Shown piece after piece: positions 29,601 through 41,600 of a DNA stretch of 64,000 bases (position 1 is the first letter of the stretch; every line of letters begins with the position of its first letter). Both the position numbers and the translations under genes were made by a program. The notes under the pieces were generated by a model. It ran no database searches and was not told the origin of the DNA. It saw only the letters and a list, made by a program, of their open reading frames with translations. The stretch spans positions 19,226,001-19,290,000 of the forward strand of contig JAQISU010000155.1 in NCBI GenBank assembly GCA_029339505.1, written 5' to 3'. The DNA is from Unio delphinus (Eukaryota; Mollusca; Bivalvia; Unionida; Unionidae).

Positions 29601-32600
29601 ATAATTTAGCTTTACTGTTGTGGATCGGAAGGCTAATATCATGGTTCCACAGTCCTAAAATGTAAAGCGTATCCCATGATAATTTTGTTTTCGTGTAGCA
29701 CCACAAAAAATTAGAATATTGTTCATTTTTTGCACTATGTATTGGAGAATGTGTTTGCCAAAAATAAATGTATCCCCGCAATGATTTCAATGAGAATAGC
29801 TGGACCTACCTTTGTTTGCATATTCCTTTCTGCAGAGTTTGCATATGACCTTCGTTGTATCTAAATTCTCCTTTGTCGGTGGACCCTCCTGTATTTTGTA
29901 AAATCCAAAATATGTCCATACACGAGAACGAGCTTTTCCTCCAGGATATGGATATATTATTTTGCGATCGTTTTCATCCATGGCACGTGTATGATATTTA
30001 GCGGGGTTTTAACATTTTGTTCGGAATCCTCGGTTTTCTTCCCAACAAACAAAGGGATTGAACTAGTCTGTGCCAGCGCTTCACAGTTGTCTCCCTTACC
30101 ATGCAATCGATTATGGCGTTTCACAATCGATTGGCGAATTGGTTCACTCAACCAACTGATCATCGATTATAATCGATAATCGGAACAACACTACATAACA
30201 TAGGCATGAAACCTGATGATATGTCACTGCACATGGATGTATTTAACACTCTTCCATCTGTTTAGAATATTCATATGAAATTTCAGTGAGAATTATATCT
30301 TTGGGAAGTTTGACACCTTCTGCAAGAGACTTGAGAGAATCGCTGACATTGTCAACACAATTGAGATGTTTGCTGGGCTTGGTGATGTAAAAATTGAAGG
30401 AATTGACTCCCTTGCAGTCCGCTACAAGACAGTTGTTGACCAAATAAAGAAGAAGAACTATGACCTTTTGGATCACAGAAAACAGGAGGTACTGTTATCT
30501 TGCTTGTGTTAGTAGATTGTAAGACATAAGTATCATAATTCCAGCCACAGTAGTTCTTAGTCAGATTAGCAAACCAATCTTGCCCAGATCAGTACTGCCT
30601 GCAGCAGTAGTGTGTTGCTGGACAAGGCATTTTAATTCCATTCTCTCTGTATTCATCTGCCTTTTTGGAAAAGAACAGCAAATTTATTCAGTACTTCATC
30701 CCATAATACATAACATAATAAACAGATAATACATAATATTATAAACAGAGTATAATACACAGTGCACCATAAACAGTAAAATACACTTTTATGGATGTTG
30801 ATATTGATACTTTTTAACATTTCATCTCTTAGTTTAAAAGCGAATTACTAAAATTTTGAAACATTTGTAATGAAGCTTATTTTCTGAGTGGACAATAAAT
30901 TTATGAATTTATTTACTGAATGGTTGACATAATTCATTTCTTTGATTAAATTGGTATAAGAAGTATATATAAATGTACTCACAAAATGATACTCTTTTTC
31001 TACACACTTGATTTTTTTTCTTTAAGACAATTTGCACATTCTTTGACCTCTTTCAATTTAGGACTGTTCCGTTTAAACATTCATGATACCCAGGAAGAGC
31101 AAGTTTTTAAAAATATGTGCCAGGGTACTTTGATTTCACAGAGTTCATACTAAAATGATAAGAAAATTCTAAATTGCATCTATGGGAGAGTACCCCACTT
31201 TAAAGGTGCCTTCCTTGGTTCCCATGTTTTTATTGGAATAGCCTTTAGTGTGTCTTCCTCATTCAAACATTAAATCCTGTTTAGAACATTGAAAAGATGC
31301 AGATGTTTTTTCTGAGAATGAAAGGTAGACCTTGTGTTTAATATTTGTCAATATCCATTAAGGACTTGTATTGACAATAATAAACATAATTTGTATGATT
31401 GCCTATTTTACTTAACCAGATTTGTAATAAGAAATCAAATAGACATTGTCTGAACATAGTCAGGAAACTATTGCTGTCTCTCATTTCTTATCCTAGCCAT
31501 GTCTAACCAAATGTATGAATAATCAAAACATTTTAAACTTTACTGTTCCATGTGATTTAGCCTGCATCATCCAGTTTTTAACCAACATAACATTGGGAAG
31601 ATATCAGCTGGCCAGCATATGCCTTTTAATGACCAAATAGTGAAACTTTTACAGTGGTAGTTTTTTATTTCGTAGTTTGAAAGCACATTTGTTTTCACAT
31701 AGTCAACACTTTTGGAAGCATATTGTTATAGTGCTGGCTGTTAATTTGCTGATAACTGATCACTCACTCTGCTCTTAGTGGCCGATAGATTCTCATTAGA
31801 ATAAAAGCCCAGTTAAATCTGGACTTCTGTTCCAACATTTACAGATATCAATGTCATAATGTTCACATTTTAAATTTGTTTGCTTTTTAGGGTTATACTT
31901 AGAAACATTTGTTAACATTTAAATTTTTTTAAAAACCCACAAAAAATCCAACAAATAAAAAACAATGAAATAACTACCTACTGATAATCTGTACAAATTG
32001 TGACAGCTGTTATAAGCTTTATTATAACGTTTGTTTGTATGATTTCAGTTTGACGCAGACTATCTAGAGTTCAAGAACCAGATTGACAACCTGCGAAGTT
32101 TGATACAGGGCTTCATGGACTCCTGGTTCTCTAGATCTCTCACGGTACGTAGTATTCTTTTCTTATTCTAATAATTGTTGATGAACTTTATTCATGGGTA
32201 CCAATTTTAGTGGATTTTAAGATAGCTAAAATCTTCAAGTTTAAGGAATCAACAAAGCTATAGTCTGTCTGTGACGATGGTGGAATTATCCTTACTCATT
32301 AACCCTACCTTATACAGTGTATGGCTTTATAGCCCTTCGATATACTTGTAGCAAAGTTACCTAGTGCAATGTGTTATAAATAGAACACCTGTTACCTATT
32401 CGACTCCATACGCATAGGCCTGCCTGTTAGTATTGTATAAGTTATGTTTAACAGTAATTTTAACCATTTCACATTTTTATTATACATATATTATATATTT
32501 CAGAGTAAAATCCAATTGTTAAAGCTGTATAATTATTTTATATATGCTTTAAAAGCTTGAGAGAACTCTTTCCCTGTCAAGTCGGTGATGCCACATGACC

Positions 32601-35600
32601 AACCAAAACTGTCTGCCATTTCTCAGACTCAAAATGTACAAGTTCTTTGTCTGTGTCTGCATCACTAAATCATCTGAATTTGCTAATTTATTAAAAGTAA
32701 TTGCTGCCTACATTATTAGCAGAGCCTTTACTTAGTAAGTTATTGAAGCTTTCATAGTTGTGATTCTAATCATGAAAATGTGAGTAAGTACTGAATGAAA
32801 TCCATAACCTCCATTTTGGAGAGTAGAGAATACAACTCAGTTACTTAAAATATCAGATTTCAACCAGAGTATAAACAGCAATCACGTGATCTGACATAAT
32901 GTTCATTTACACCAATGAATCTAAAAGGGGGGTTTCCCACAAGGTGGCGCTATGAAAACTAGCTGAAATGGCTGCTATTTACAGCAGGCGTTGAAAGGCA
33001 CTTCTGTGAGAATGGTGTAGAGGCATCAAAAGGTGCTTTAATGCAAATTGGGTAGAGGTGTCCGAAGGCTTTTTTTTTTTAGAATGGATGCATCCAAAGG
33101 TGCTTGCATGAGGTAAAGGGTTAAAGGCTTTACATAGACAGACTTAAGTATAATCAAACCTGTCTTAACCAGTCACCTATAAGAAAAGGCCAGACTAGCC
33201 ACTTAACACAGGTGACCTCTGAATGGAGTTTCAACTAGCATTCTGGTTTTCAAACAGACATTTGATACATCAGACACTATTATTATTGTTATTAATTTTT
33301 ATTGTTGTTACTTTCACTTTAATCAGTTTTATTGTAAAGTAAATATTAATCTATATTCTAACAGTTTCAGATCTTTTTAAAAATCTGTTTTTTGGGCATG
33401 ATAACCTATACAAAGACTTCTGTGTAGAAATTAATCATTCAGAAATTCTGATGATGAAGGATTTTATTCATAGATTTCTGAAACCTTTCCCTCTCTCTCT
33501 GCTTTCATTTACAATACTTTTTTGTTGAAATGTATGGTAAGTGGGAAGGTAGATCAGTTGTTTTTATATAGCTTTTTAAGTTGAACCTCAGATTCACATG
33601 AGTATGGCTTGGCATTCTTTGACAATTTTTAACCAAGAGAATTTCTTGGATTAAAAAGTGACTTTAATGTTGATAAATTATCTGTTCTTGGATGAAAAAT
33701 TTAACCTAATGATTAAATGCCTTTTAACTTTGTCATATTGGACATGGATTGATGTTTAATTAAGGTTTGGTATGTACATTATGATGTGATTATTTTTTTC
33801 AGTACACAATGCTTTTGTGCATACAGATTTATGCAGACTGGTTTCATACTATTATAATGCTTTAGATAAATAAATTAGGTATAGTTGCCTATACCCTCAC
33901 CCCCCCCCCAAAAAAAAAAAAAAAAGGCAGAGCTGGGGGGAGGGGGGGCTCTATAAAATGATGATTTACTTTGAGTATTTACCCCGAAAAATGATTTCTA
34001 AGTATTTATGTGGCTTTATTCAATTCTTTAAATAAAGTTTACGTGGCAGATTGACTTGAATATGGTGAATATAATCAGGATAAAAAAACATCTACATCAG
34101 TTTTAATGACAGATGTTTACTTAATGAATGCCTTTCTTGGGAAAACAAATCCCTCATTTGCACAGAGGCTGTAAGAAACCATAGTTTGGTTAAGAAACAC
34201 CTGGCTGCTGACCATGGAAGACAGGTGACCATTATTAATGACTAAAAGTAATTACAATAGAGTGTACAGCCATAATTGGAATGGCCATTGATTGACATTG
34301 CTGCTAAATAAAGCCGAATATAAGAATAGGTTTGACTGTACTGACTGTATAATTATACAAAATGATTCTTCAGAAGAAACTTAAAGATATTTATGTTATT
34401 TATTTTGTTGCTTGTGTTCTTTTATTGTTGATGTTTATTTGAGGAAAACTAAAATGGGTGGCATCCATCACAGTTTTACGAATTCATTGAAACCTGTCTT
34501 TGGAGAAACTTTCAAAAAGATACTTGTTTGTAAAGAGCTACATTTATTAAACCTATTATGAACCACTTTATCATTAAGAATTCTTTTCTTTATTCACTTA
34601 AATTTGTATATACTATATAATGCACACATATTCCCAAATGACCGAATTTTGTGGTCCAATGAGAGATGTGTTTGCATTGTAAGTGCACTGCGAAGATGCT
34701 GTGGTATGTGCCAGATGAGCTGATACCAGAGCTGATTATATTTTTATCGAGAACCATATTTCAAGTTTAGAAACAAATTATACAGATCTTAAAATATGTC
34801 AATTAGTTATCTCACATGTTATCTCATAATGTGAATGAATTACATCACATTACAGAATAAAGATTTTTGATTTTCTAAATTCAGACTGAGAAAGAAGTGG
34901 AACTCCTTGTGAAGTTTGAATCCATTGGAGGGGCCCAGCTGGACATGAATGAGAAGTATCTTAAGGTCTTGATGAATTATGGACGTGACCTTGAGTCGAT
35001 CCGCAAACTGTACCAGAAATACAAGTCAGAGCCCTTCATCCCACGAAACTTGCCACCTGTGGCAGGAAGAATTGCCTGGGCTCGTCAGCTATACAGAAAA
35101 ATTGAGGCACCCATGAAAGCCTTCAAGACCAAGCCAGAAATTCTGAAGGTATTTGGCTCAGTTAAAAAAGTATTTTTTCAAATTTGCACTGCTGGAACTA
35201 CAATACATTTTTTAACACATGCCGTAAGGCAGAGAATATCAGTTTTTAATGTTATCCATGGACCCATTTTATTTCTGATTTGTTCTTTAATCAATGACTT
35301 GATCCGTCCATTTACTGTCATTACCAAACTTTGTAAGTAGCTTGCATTTGGTACATTGAAAACAACAAATTGATTTGAGGCTCAAAAAGACAATGACCAA
35401 GATTACAGAGACAAAAGAATGGAAACGTTTGACACAGTAACTTCACTTAACAATGGTCAAGATTACAGGGACTAAAAGAATAAAAACTTTCAACATAATA
35501 ACTTCACTTGTATAACAGATATCCGAGCCCAAAGTTAGTAAATGGCTTGTATTTGAGATAAGAGAAAGGTGAATGGCATAAGCCACAGTGACTGGAAGAA

Positions 35601-38600
35601 AAAAAATAGTGTCTGCACAATCTTTTTTAGTTTTTCTTTTTTTTAAACTTTATGGGTGAATGAAAGAAGAAAAACTTTTTCCACAAAAGTTTTAAGTTTT
35701 CTACTACAAGCCATGACTTAACATTGTTGATGGCTTGCAATTGAGACAAGGAAGGCTCCTGTTGATTTGGAGCTTAAAAGGTCTAAAGGCCAAGCCCAGA
35801 GGGACTCCAAGGTGAATTTTCTCGATCAAATGACTCGGTGTCCTATGCCATAAAACCATGACAACATTTTGTGGATGGCATGTATTTGAGACTAGAAAGG
35901 AATCAGGTCATTTTGGGATCAATAGGTCAGATGTCAGAATCATCTTAACTGAAATATGAAAAATGGTTTCTGCAAAATTGCAGTTTTTAGTGGAATGATG
36001 TAAAACCTAGTTCATATTATGGTAATCATCATCAGATATGCATAATGAACACTCATTTTATTTGTGATAGTTTTAGTTATGCACTTTTAATTTTATACAT
36101 TCATCTCTATGAGATGAACAATTATGGTGAAAGGCATGAATATCTTTATCATATCTATTTGCTTATAAGTCAAGTTCAACTACAAACATATAGACTCTGA
36201 TCTGTCATCTTTTGATGTGCTGGCAAATTAGAGTCTGTGTTGTTTGTTCCCCTAGTTACTACTAAAAAGCTCCATAGACCCATATCTACTGGCATGTTAT
36301 GCAATCCGATGGCAGATCTGGGTTTTTGCATTTGGTCTTGACTTACAAGTAAGTGTATACAGTATATAAACAAATTACTTTGGTTTTTTCATTGAAGAGT
36401 TCTAAGGTTCAATTATTCATTTATTGTTATGTATTTATTATCTTTGAATGTACAGCATCCAGAAGCAAAGAAGATCGTGAGAAACTACAACAAGATGGCT
36501 GGAGTGCTCATGGAATATGAGGTTGGTGTATAATGAGTTTAGGTCACCATTGACTGCTATCTCCTAAATTTCATCTTAATGTTTGTATCTTTTTTCCCCA
36601 TATTTTTAAAGATATTGCTTGTAATGAATACCAAAACTTTGGTAAGAAAAGCAATATTTTCAGTTCAGCTTTAATGTCCCATCAAATAAATATTTATTTC
36701 ACAATATTTCAATAACACAGCAGTTAAGGAATTTTTTTTCAAATTTTTCTTTTTGATTTAAAAATGACAGAGTTTGATACATGAATCCCAGGGGCCCCAA
36801 GTGGCAGAGTAGTCTAAAGCGCTTTCTGTTACGGATCACTGCCATCCCACCTCTGTCTGCGTGGGTTCGAGTCTAAGATTCGGCTCATGGGGGTATGTGA
36901 GAAAGCTTGCCAGTAGCTTCTCATGTGTCATTGGTTCTTTCCGGGGGTTTTCCCATGTTCTTCCTCCACCAATAATACTGGCCGCCATGTATAGCCTATC
37001 GTGTGCTGAAAAATGGCGTTAAACCCTACAACAACAACAACAACAACAACATGAATCCCAATAAACATGACTTAAGATTCAGAGAGTTATGTTATTAAAC
37101 ACTTTGTATTTATGTCCAGATAGAAAAAAAAATGTGCGTGTGCATGCATAAGTTTGAATCTAACCATCAGATCAGTTTGTGTCAATTACTGTCTGAGTGT
37201 CCTTGGGCAGCTCATTTTAATTCAATGACCTTGACACAATAAAGCTCCTACTTGTTTTGCTGTGCTGTGAGACCCACATTGACCTTGACACTAAAGGTCC
37301 TATTTGTATTGCACTGCCATTAGACACCAAACTAATTATTGTTTTACACATTTTTGCTGGATGTTATATGTATACATTATGTTGGCTCAAGGATATTTAG
37401 ACATCTAAATGTTTGAAACGGCCTGATTTATATTTCTTTTAACAATTATCATATCATTTTTGCATAGGACTTTTTAAATGAATTTAGATAATATTTTATA
37501 AGATTGAACATTGTGAAACACCAGCATGTCCCAGATGTGATAAAATATATAATAGCTACAAATGCTAATTAATGGATGTCTGAAGTGAGACACAAGTTAC
37601 AGAAATCAAAACACTATTCAGCTTGGATTGGATTTAAGTTGAACAGTGTTATGATTTCTGGAAGTTGTGTCTCACTTCAGACATCCATTAATTAGCATTT
37701 GCTGTATATACTGTCAGTTATTTGTAGTTATTATATATCAAATTATTATTGTATATACAGTTAATTCGTGTTGTGTAGCAAACCATGAAATACACAAAAT
37801 TTGGTACCCCACAAAAGATGATGAATTTATAGTAGCTGAAACAAATTTAAGTAACCTCCATTTTGTATCCAGCTTCTTTATCATCGTGGCTGGTGCCGAG
37901 CTGTGGAGGCAGCTAAGAGTGGCATGCATGCCTCACTGTTGCTGAGACACCCAGAGACAAAAGAGCTGTTTGTGAACTTTGACCCCCAGGTTGTGGAATT
38001 GATTCAGGAAGCCAAATGTTTACAGTCACTCAACCTGGAAGTGCCTGATGCTGCAAAGGAGATGATCCTCAAGGAGGATGCAATCAAGAACAATAACGTG
38101 GAGTAAGTATAGAAACATTATGATGTGATTGATACAATGTCATTTGTCATCCATTTGTATTCTAGTGCTCAGAACTCTGAGATTGAAAAAAAATGGTGTT
38201 GTTGTGACATCTGTTTTTGATTTTCTCACAGAATATTAGGCAGGTATCAGGGACTAAAATATGCTCATAAAATCTTGGTGTCTTGCTTTTTTCTGCGAAG
38301 AAACTTCAAGGATTTCCTATACTCTTCTTTCAAGAATTAAAAGGTTTTTATGTGTTAAAATTAAAGACTTACACATGAATTTGTTTCCTTTTCATTATCA
38401 CTACCTTAGCACATGATGTGAAATTTCAAGTTAAGGAAAATGTTTGAGATTTTGAGTGAAAATACGGCTTACAATTAATTTTGTTGAACATCTTTTACCT
38501 CCTGTTATGATAAGATTCTGTTTGTAAAACATGTCTTTATTGAATAAATCAGTTAATTTAGTTAAATCATCCATAAGATCATTGTGATATTTTATCATTG

Positions 38601-41600
38601 TGATATTCTTTCTTACTGTTACAGAGTTGTCTGAAGTGCTCTCCATTACAAATCACTGCCATCTCACTTCTTTCTGCATGGGTTCGAGTCTCAGATTCGG
38701 TCAATGTGGGTATGTGAGAAAACTTGCCAGTAGCTTCTCGTGGGTCAGTGGTTCTTTCCGGGGAGGTTTCCCGGATTCTTCCTCCACCAGTAATACTGGC
38801 CACTATATATAGCCTATCGTGTGTTGAAAAATGGCGTTAAACCCTACAACAACAACAACAACAATAACATATATAAATAATAAAAAATAATGGAACCAAA
38901 AATATTGCTTGGACATGCACATAGGCTAACACTTGATTATGGGGTGCATGTTCATTCAAACAGTTATTGATTTTGTGAACATTTACATGCAGTAAACCAA
39001 ACTAAGCCATTTACGTCGGTTGTGTATTGTGATGATCTGCCATTAAATTCTACAACTACTACTACCTAAAAAATGTACATTTTTGGCACTATACTTTCAC
39101 AGTAATTTAAGACATTGTGTTGATAATATTGCATGTTATACTGTGACATTATATCTGCCAGTGTGACATAATAATGTCATTGTATGTTACATCTGGCTGT
39201 GCAATATAATGTCATTATGTTATGGTGTGAAATATCATCTTGCAGTGCAATATAATTTATTTGTTGCTCTGACAGTACAGGTAGTAATGAATTATAATGT
39301 CATTGTATGTGACATTGTGATATTCATCAAGAAATGCAACATAATAATGTTGATAATAATATTGCATGTTACACTATGGCTACATCTAGCCATGCAACAT
39401 AATGTTGTATGTTACACTATGGCTACATCTAGCCATGCAACATAATGTTGTATGTTACACTATGGCTACATCTAGCCATGCAACATAATGTTGTATGTTA
39501 CACTATGGCTACATCTAGCCATGCAACATAATGTTGTATGTTACACTATGGCTACATCTAGCCATGCAACATAATGTTGTATGTTACACTATGGCTACAT
39601 CTAGCCATGCAACATAATGTTGTATGTTACACTATGGCTACATCTAGCCATGCAACATAATGTTGCATGTTACACTATGGCTACATCTAGCCATGCAACA
39701 TAATGTTGTATGTTACACTATGGCTACATCTAGCCATGCAACATAATGTTGTATGTTACACTGACATCTTGCAATGTGACATAAGATTATTATTATTTGT
39801 TATACTGTGACATTACATCTAACAATGTGGCATAATGTTATTTTAAGCTACACTGTGACATTCCATCTGGTCTTTGATGTTGTTGTTGTTGTTGTTGTTG
39901 TAGGGTTTAACGCCATTTTTTTCAGCACAAGATAGGCTATACATGGCAGCCAGTATAAATGGTGGAAAAGAACCCGGGAAAACCTGGGAAAGATTCACCG
40001 ACCCACGAGAAACTACTGGCAGGCTTTCTCGCATAGCCACATTGGCCGAATCTGAGACTCGAACCCACACAGGTGAGATGACAGTGATTAATAACATCGA
40101 GTGCTACTCGGGGCCCAAGTCTGTGATGTAATAATGTCATGATGTATGGCAAAGTCTTTGCAATAATGTGATCATTATACCATGTCATTTCAACAAGACT
40201 GTGATATAATAATAGCAATGAGTATGGCAAAGTCTTTGCAATAATGTGATCATTATACCATGTCATTTCAACAAGACTGTGATATAATAATAGCAATGAG
40301 TATGGCAAAGTCTTTGCAATAATGTGATCATTATACCATGTCATTTCAACATGATTGTGATATAATAATAGCAATGAGTATGGCAAAGTCTTTGCAATAA
40401 TGTGATCATTATACCATGTCATTTCAACAAGACTGTGATATAATAATAGCAATGAGTATGGCAAAGTCTTTGCAATAATGTGATCATTATACCATGTCAT
40501 TTCAACAAGACTGTGATATAATAATAGCAATGAGTATGGCAAAGTCTTTGCAATAATGTGATCGTTATACCATGTCATTTCAACAAGACTGTGATATAAT
40601 AATAGCAATGAGTATGGCAAAGTCTTTGCAATAATGTGATCATTATACCATGTCATTTCAACAAGACTGTGATATAATAATAGCAATGAGTATGGCAAAG
40701 TCTTTGCAATAATGTGATCGTTATACCATGTCATTTCAACAAGACTGTGATATAAAAATAGCAATGAGTATGGCAAAGTCTTAGCATTGCAAATTGAAGA
40801 TCATTATAGAAAATGCATTAATCTCAAAGCAAACAACTTGTGGTATAAAGCAATTTTTGAATTCTTTGCATATTTTCATACATGATGAATACATCTATAA
40901 GTTCCTTATTTTAGATTGTGTGAGATGCTGATTGAGTACAAGGCAATCCTAGAAAGTATCCCACAAGTCCTTATGCCTTTGATGCAACCATTCCGAAATA
41001 AGGTGGAGGAATCTCTTGCACCAGGTTGGGGTGCGCTCACTTGGACATCTCTCAGTGTGGACAAGTGTAAGTGTAACATAAAACTCCTGCATTGTGATGA
41101 TCATAATATAGTCTAAATTTTGTAAAATGTACCAATAAATAAATTGTACACCATACATTTACATGCAGTTTGCAGACAGTGTTTACAACAATATTCCACT
41201 TCCATATCAAATTTAGAAACACTTCATACAATAGAATGGACTGGCACAATAAATGGGGAAAGAACGCCTATTGAGTTTGAGCTTCATTTGCAACAAATTA
41301 TCTTTGAGAAAATTTATTTGTTAAAGTAAGTAAGAAATAGAGCCACACACTCTGTATTTTACTAACTTAAGAATAGTAATAAAATTAAATACATCATTGT
41401 GCTCAACACACTTTAAATATGAGGTTTGTTTTATGGCATTTTCATTATTTTTTTAATTTCTTTTTGTAGACATTGAGACAAACTACAAAGTTATGCGAGA
41501 TCTTGAGAAGTTGGTCAAGACAGTTAAGGACATTTTAGATTGCCGAGTTGAGGCCGTCCTTAATGACATGTCCTTGTCTGCACTGTGTGATCTACCTGAA

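Larger units (their letters stand above)
26914..29981 (-). pseudogene. hAT transposase (ZBED-like), three exons, one internal stop
   Basis: Exons on the minus strand are 29981-29810 (phase 0 to 1), 28981-28717 (1 to 2) and 28435-26914 (2 to end), with donors GTAGGT and GTAAGT and acceptors TTCCAG and TTTCAG: 653 codons including the final stop. Residues 1-75 hold a BED zinc finger (C47, C50, H66, H71) split by the first intron. The catalytic core shows D185 in VTHDAWTS, D249 in TGVTDNAAN and the CxxH pair C268/H271. The C-terminus has the hAT dimerisation block, with [17 protein letters not shown] and KRARLS. An in-frame TAA at codon 387 (27712-27714) splits the core from the dimerisation domain, so the protein as read is inactive unless the base is polymorphic or wrong. 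The frame is otherwise open throughout. Confidence 0.9.
26344..30193 (-). mobile_element. hAT transposon (Ac-type), 3850 bp
   Basis: The element is bounded by a perfect 8-bp target duplication, CATAACAT (26336-26343 and 30194-30201). The ends are short imperfect inverted repeats: TAGTGATGGGAATCGG on the left and TAGTGTTGTTCCGATTA, read inward from the right. Both subterminal zones carry the dyad CGATTATAATCG (about 26405 and 30165). It encodes a BED-finger transposase on the minus strand. The element sits in intron 11 of the dynein gene, in the opposite orientation. A TC/TA microsatellite (26515-26608) has grown near its left end. The intact duplication and one-stop transposase suggest a fairly recent insertion. 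Confidence 0.92.

Noticed and set aside
36791..36880. Possible tRNA-Leu gene
   Set aside because: Box A and box B are present, but the sequence continues into a SINE body with a CAA tail and target duplications, and no proper acceptor stem closes.
39367..39762. CRISPR-like regular repeat
   Set aside because: The units abut with no unique spacers, and the DNA is eukaryotic.
39937..40776. 279-codon minus-strand frame with a 26-residue repeat
   Set aside because: The unit is 78 bp, so a frame open once is open throughout; it runs into a SINE and has no start context, homology or splice logic.
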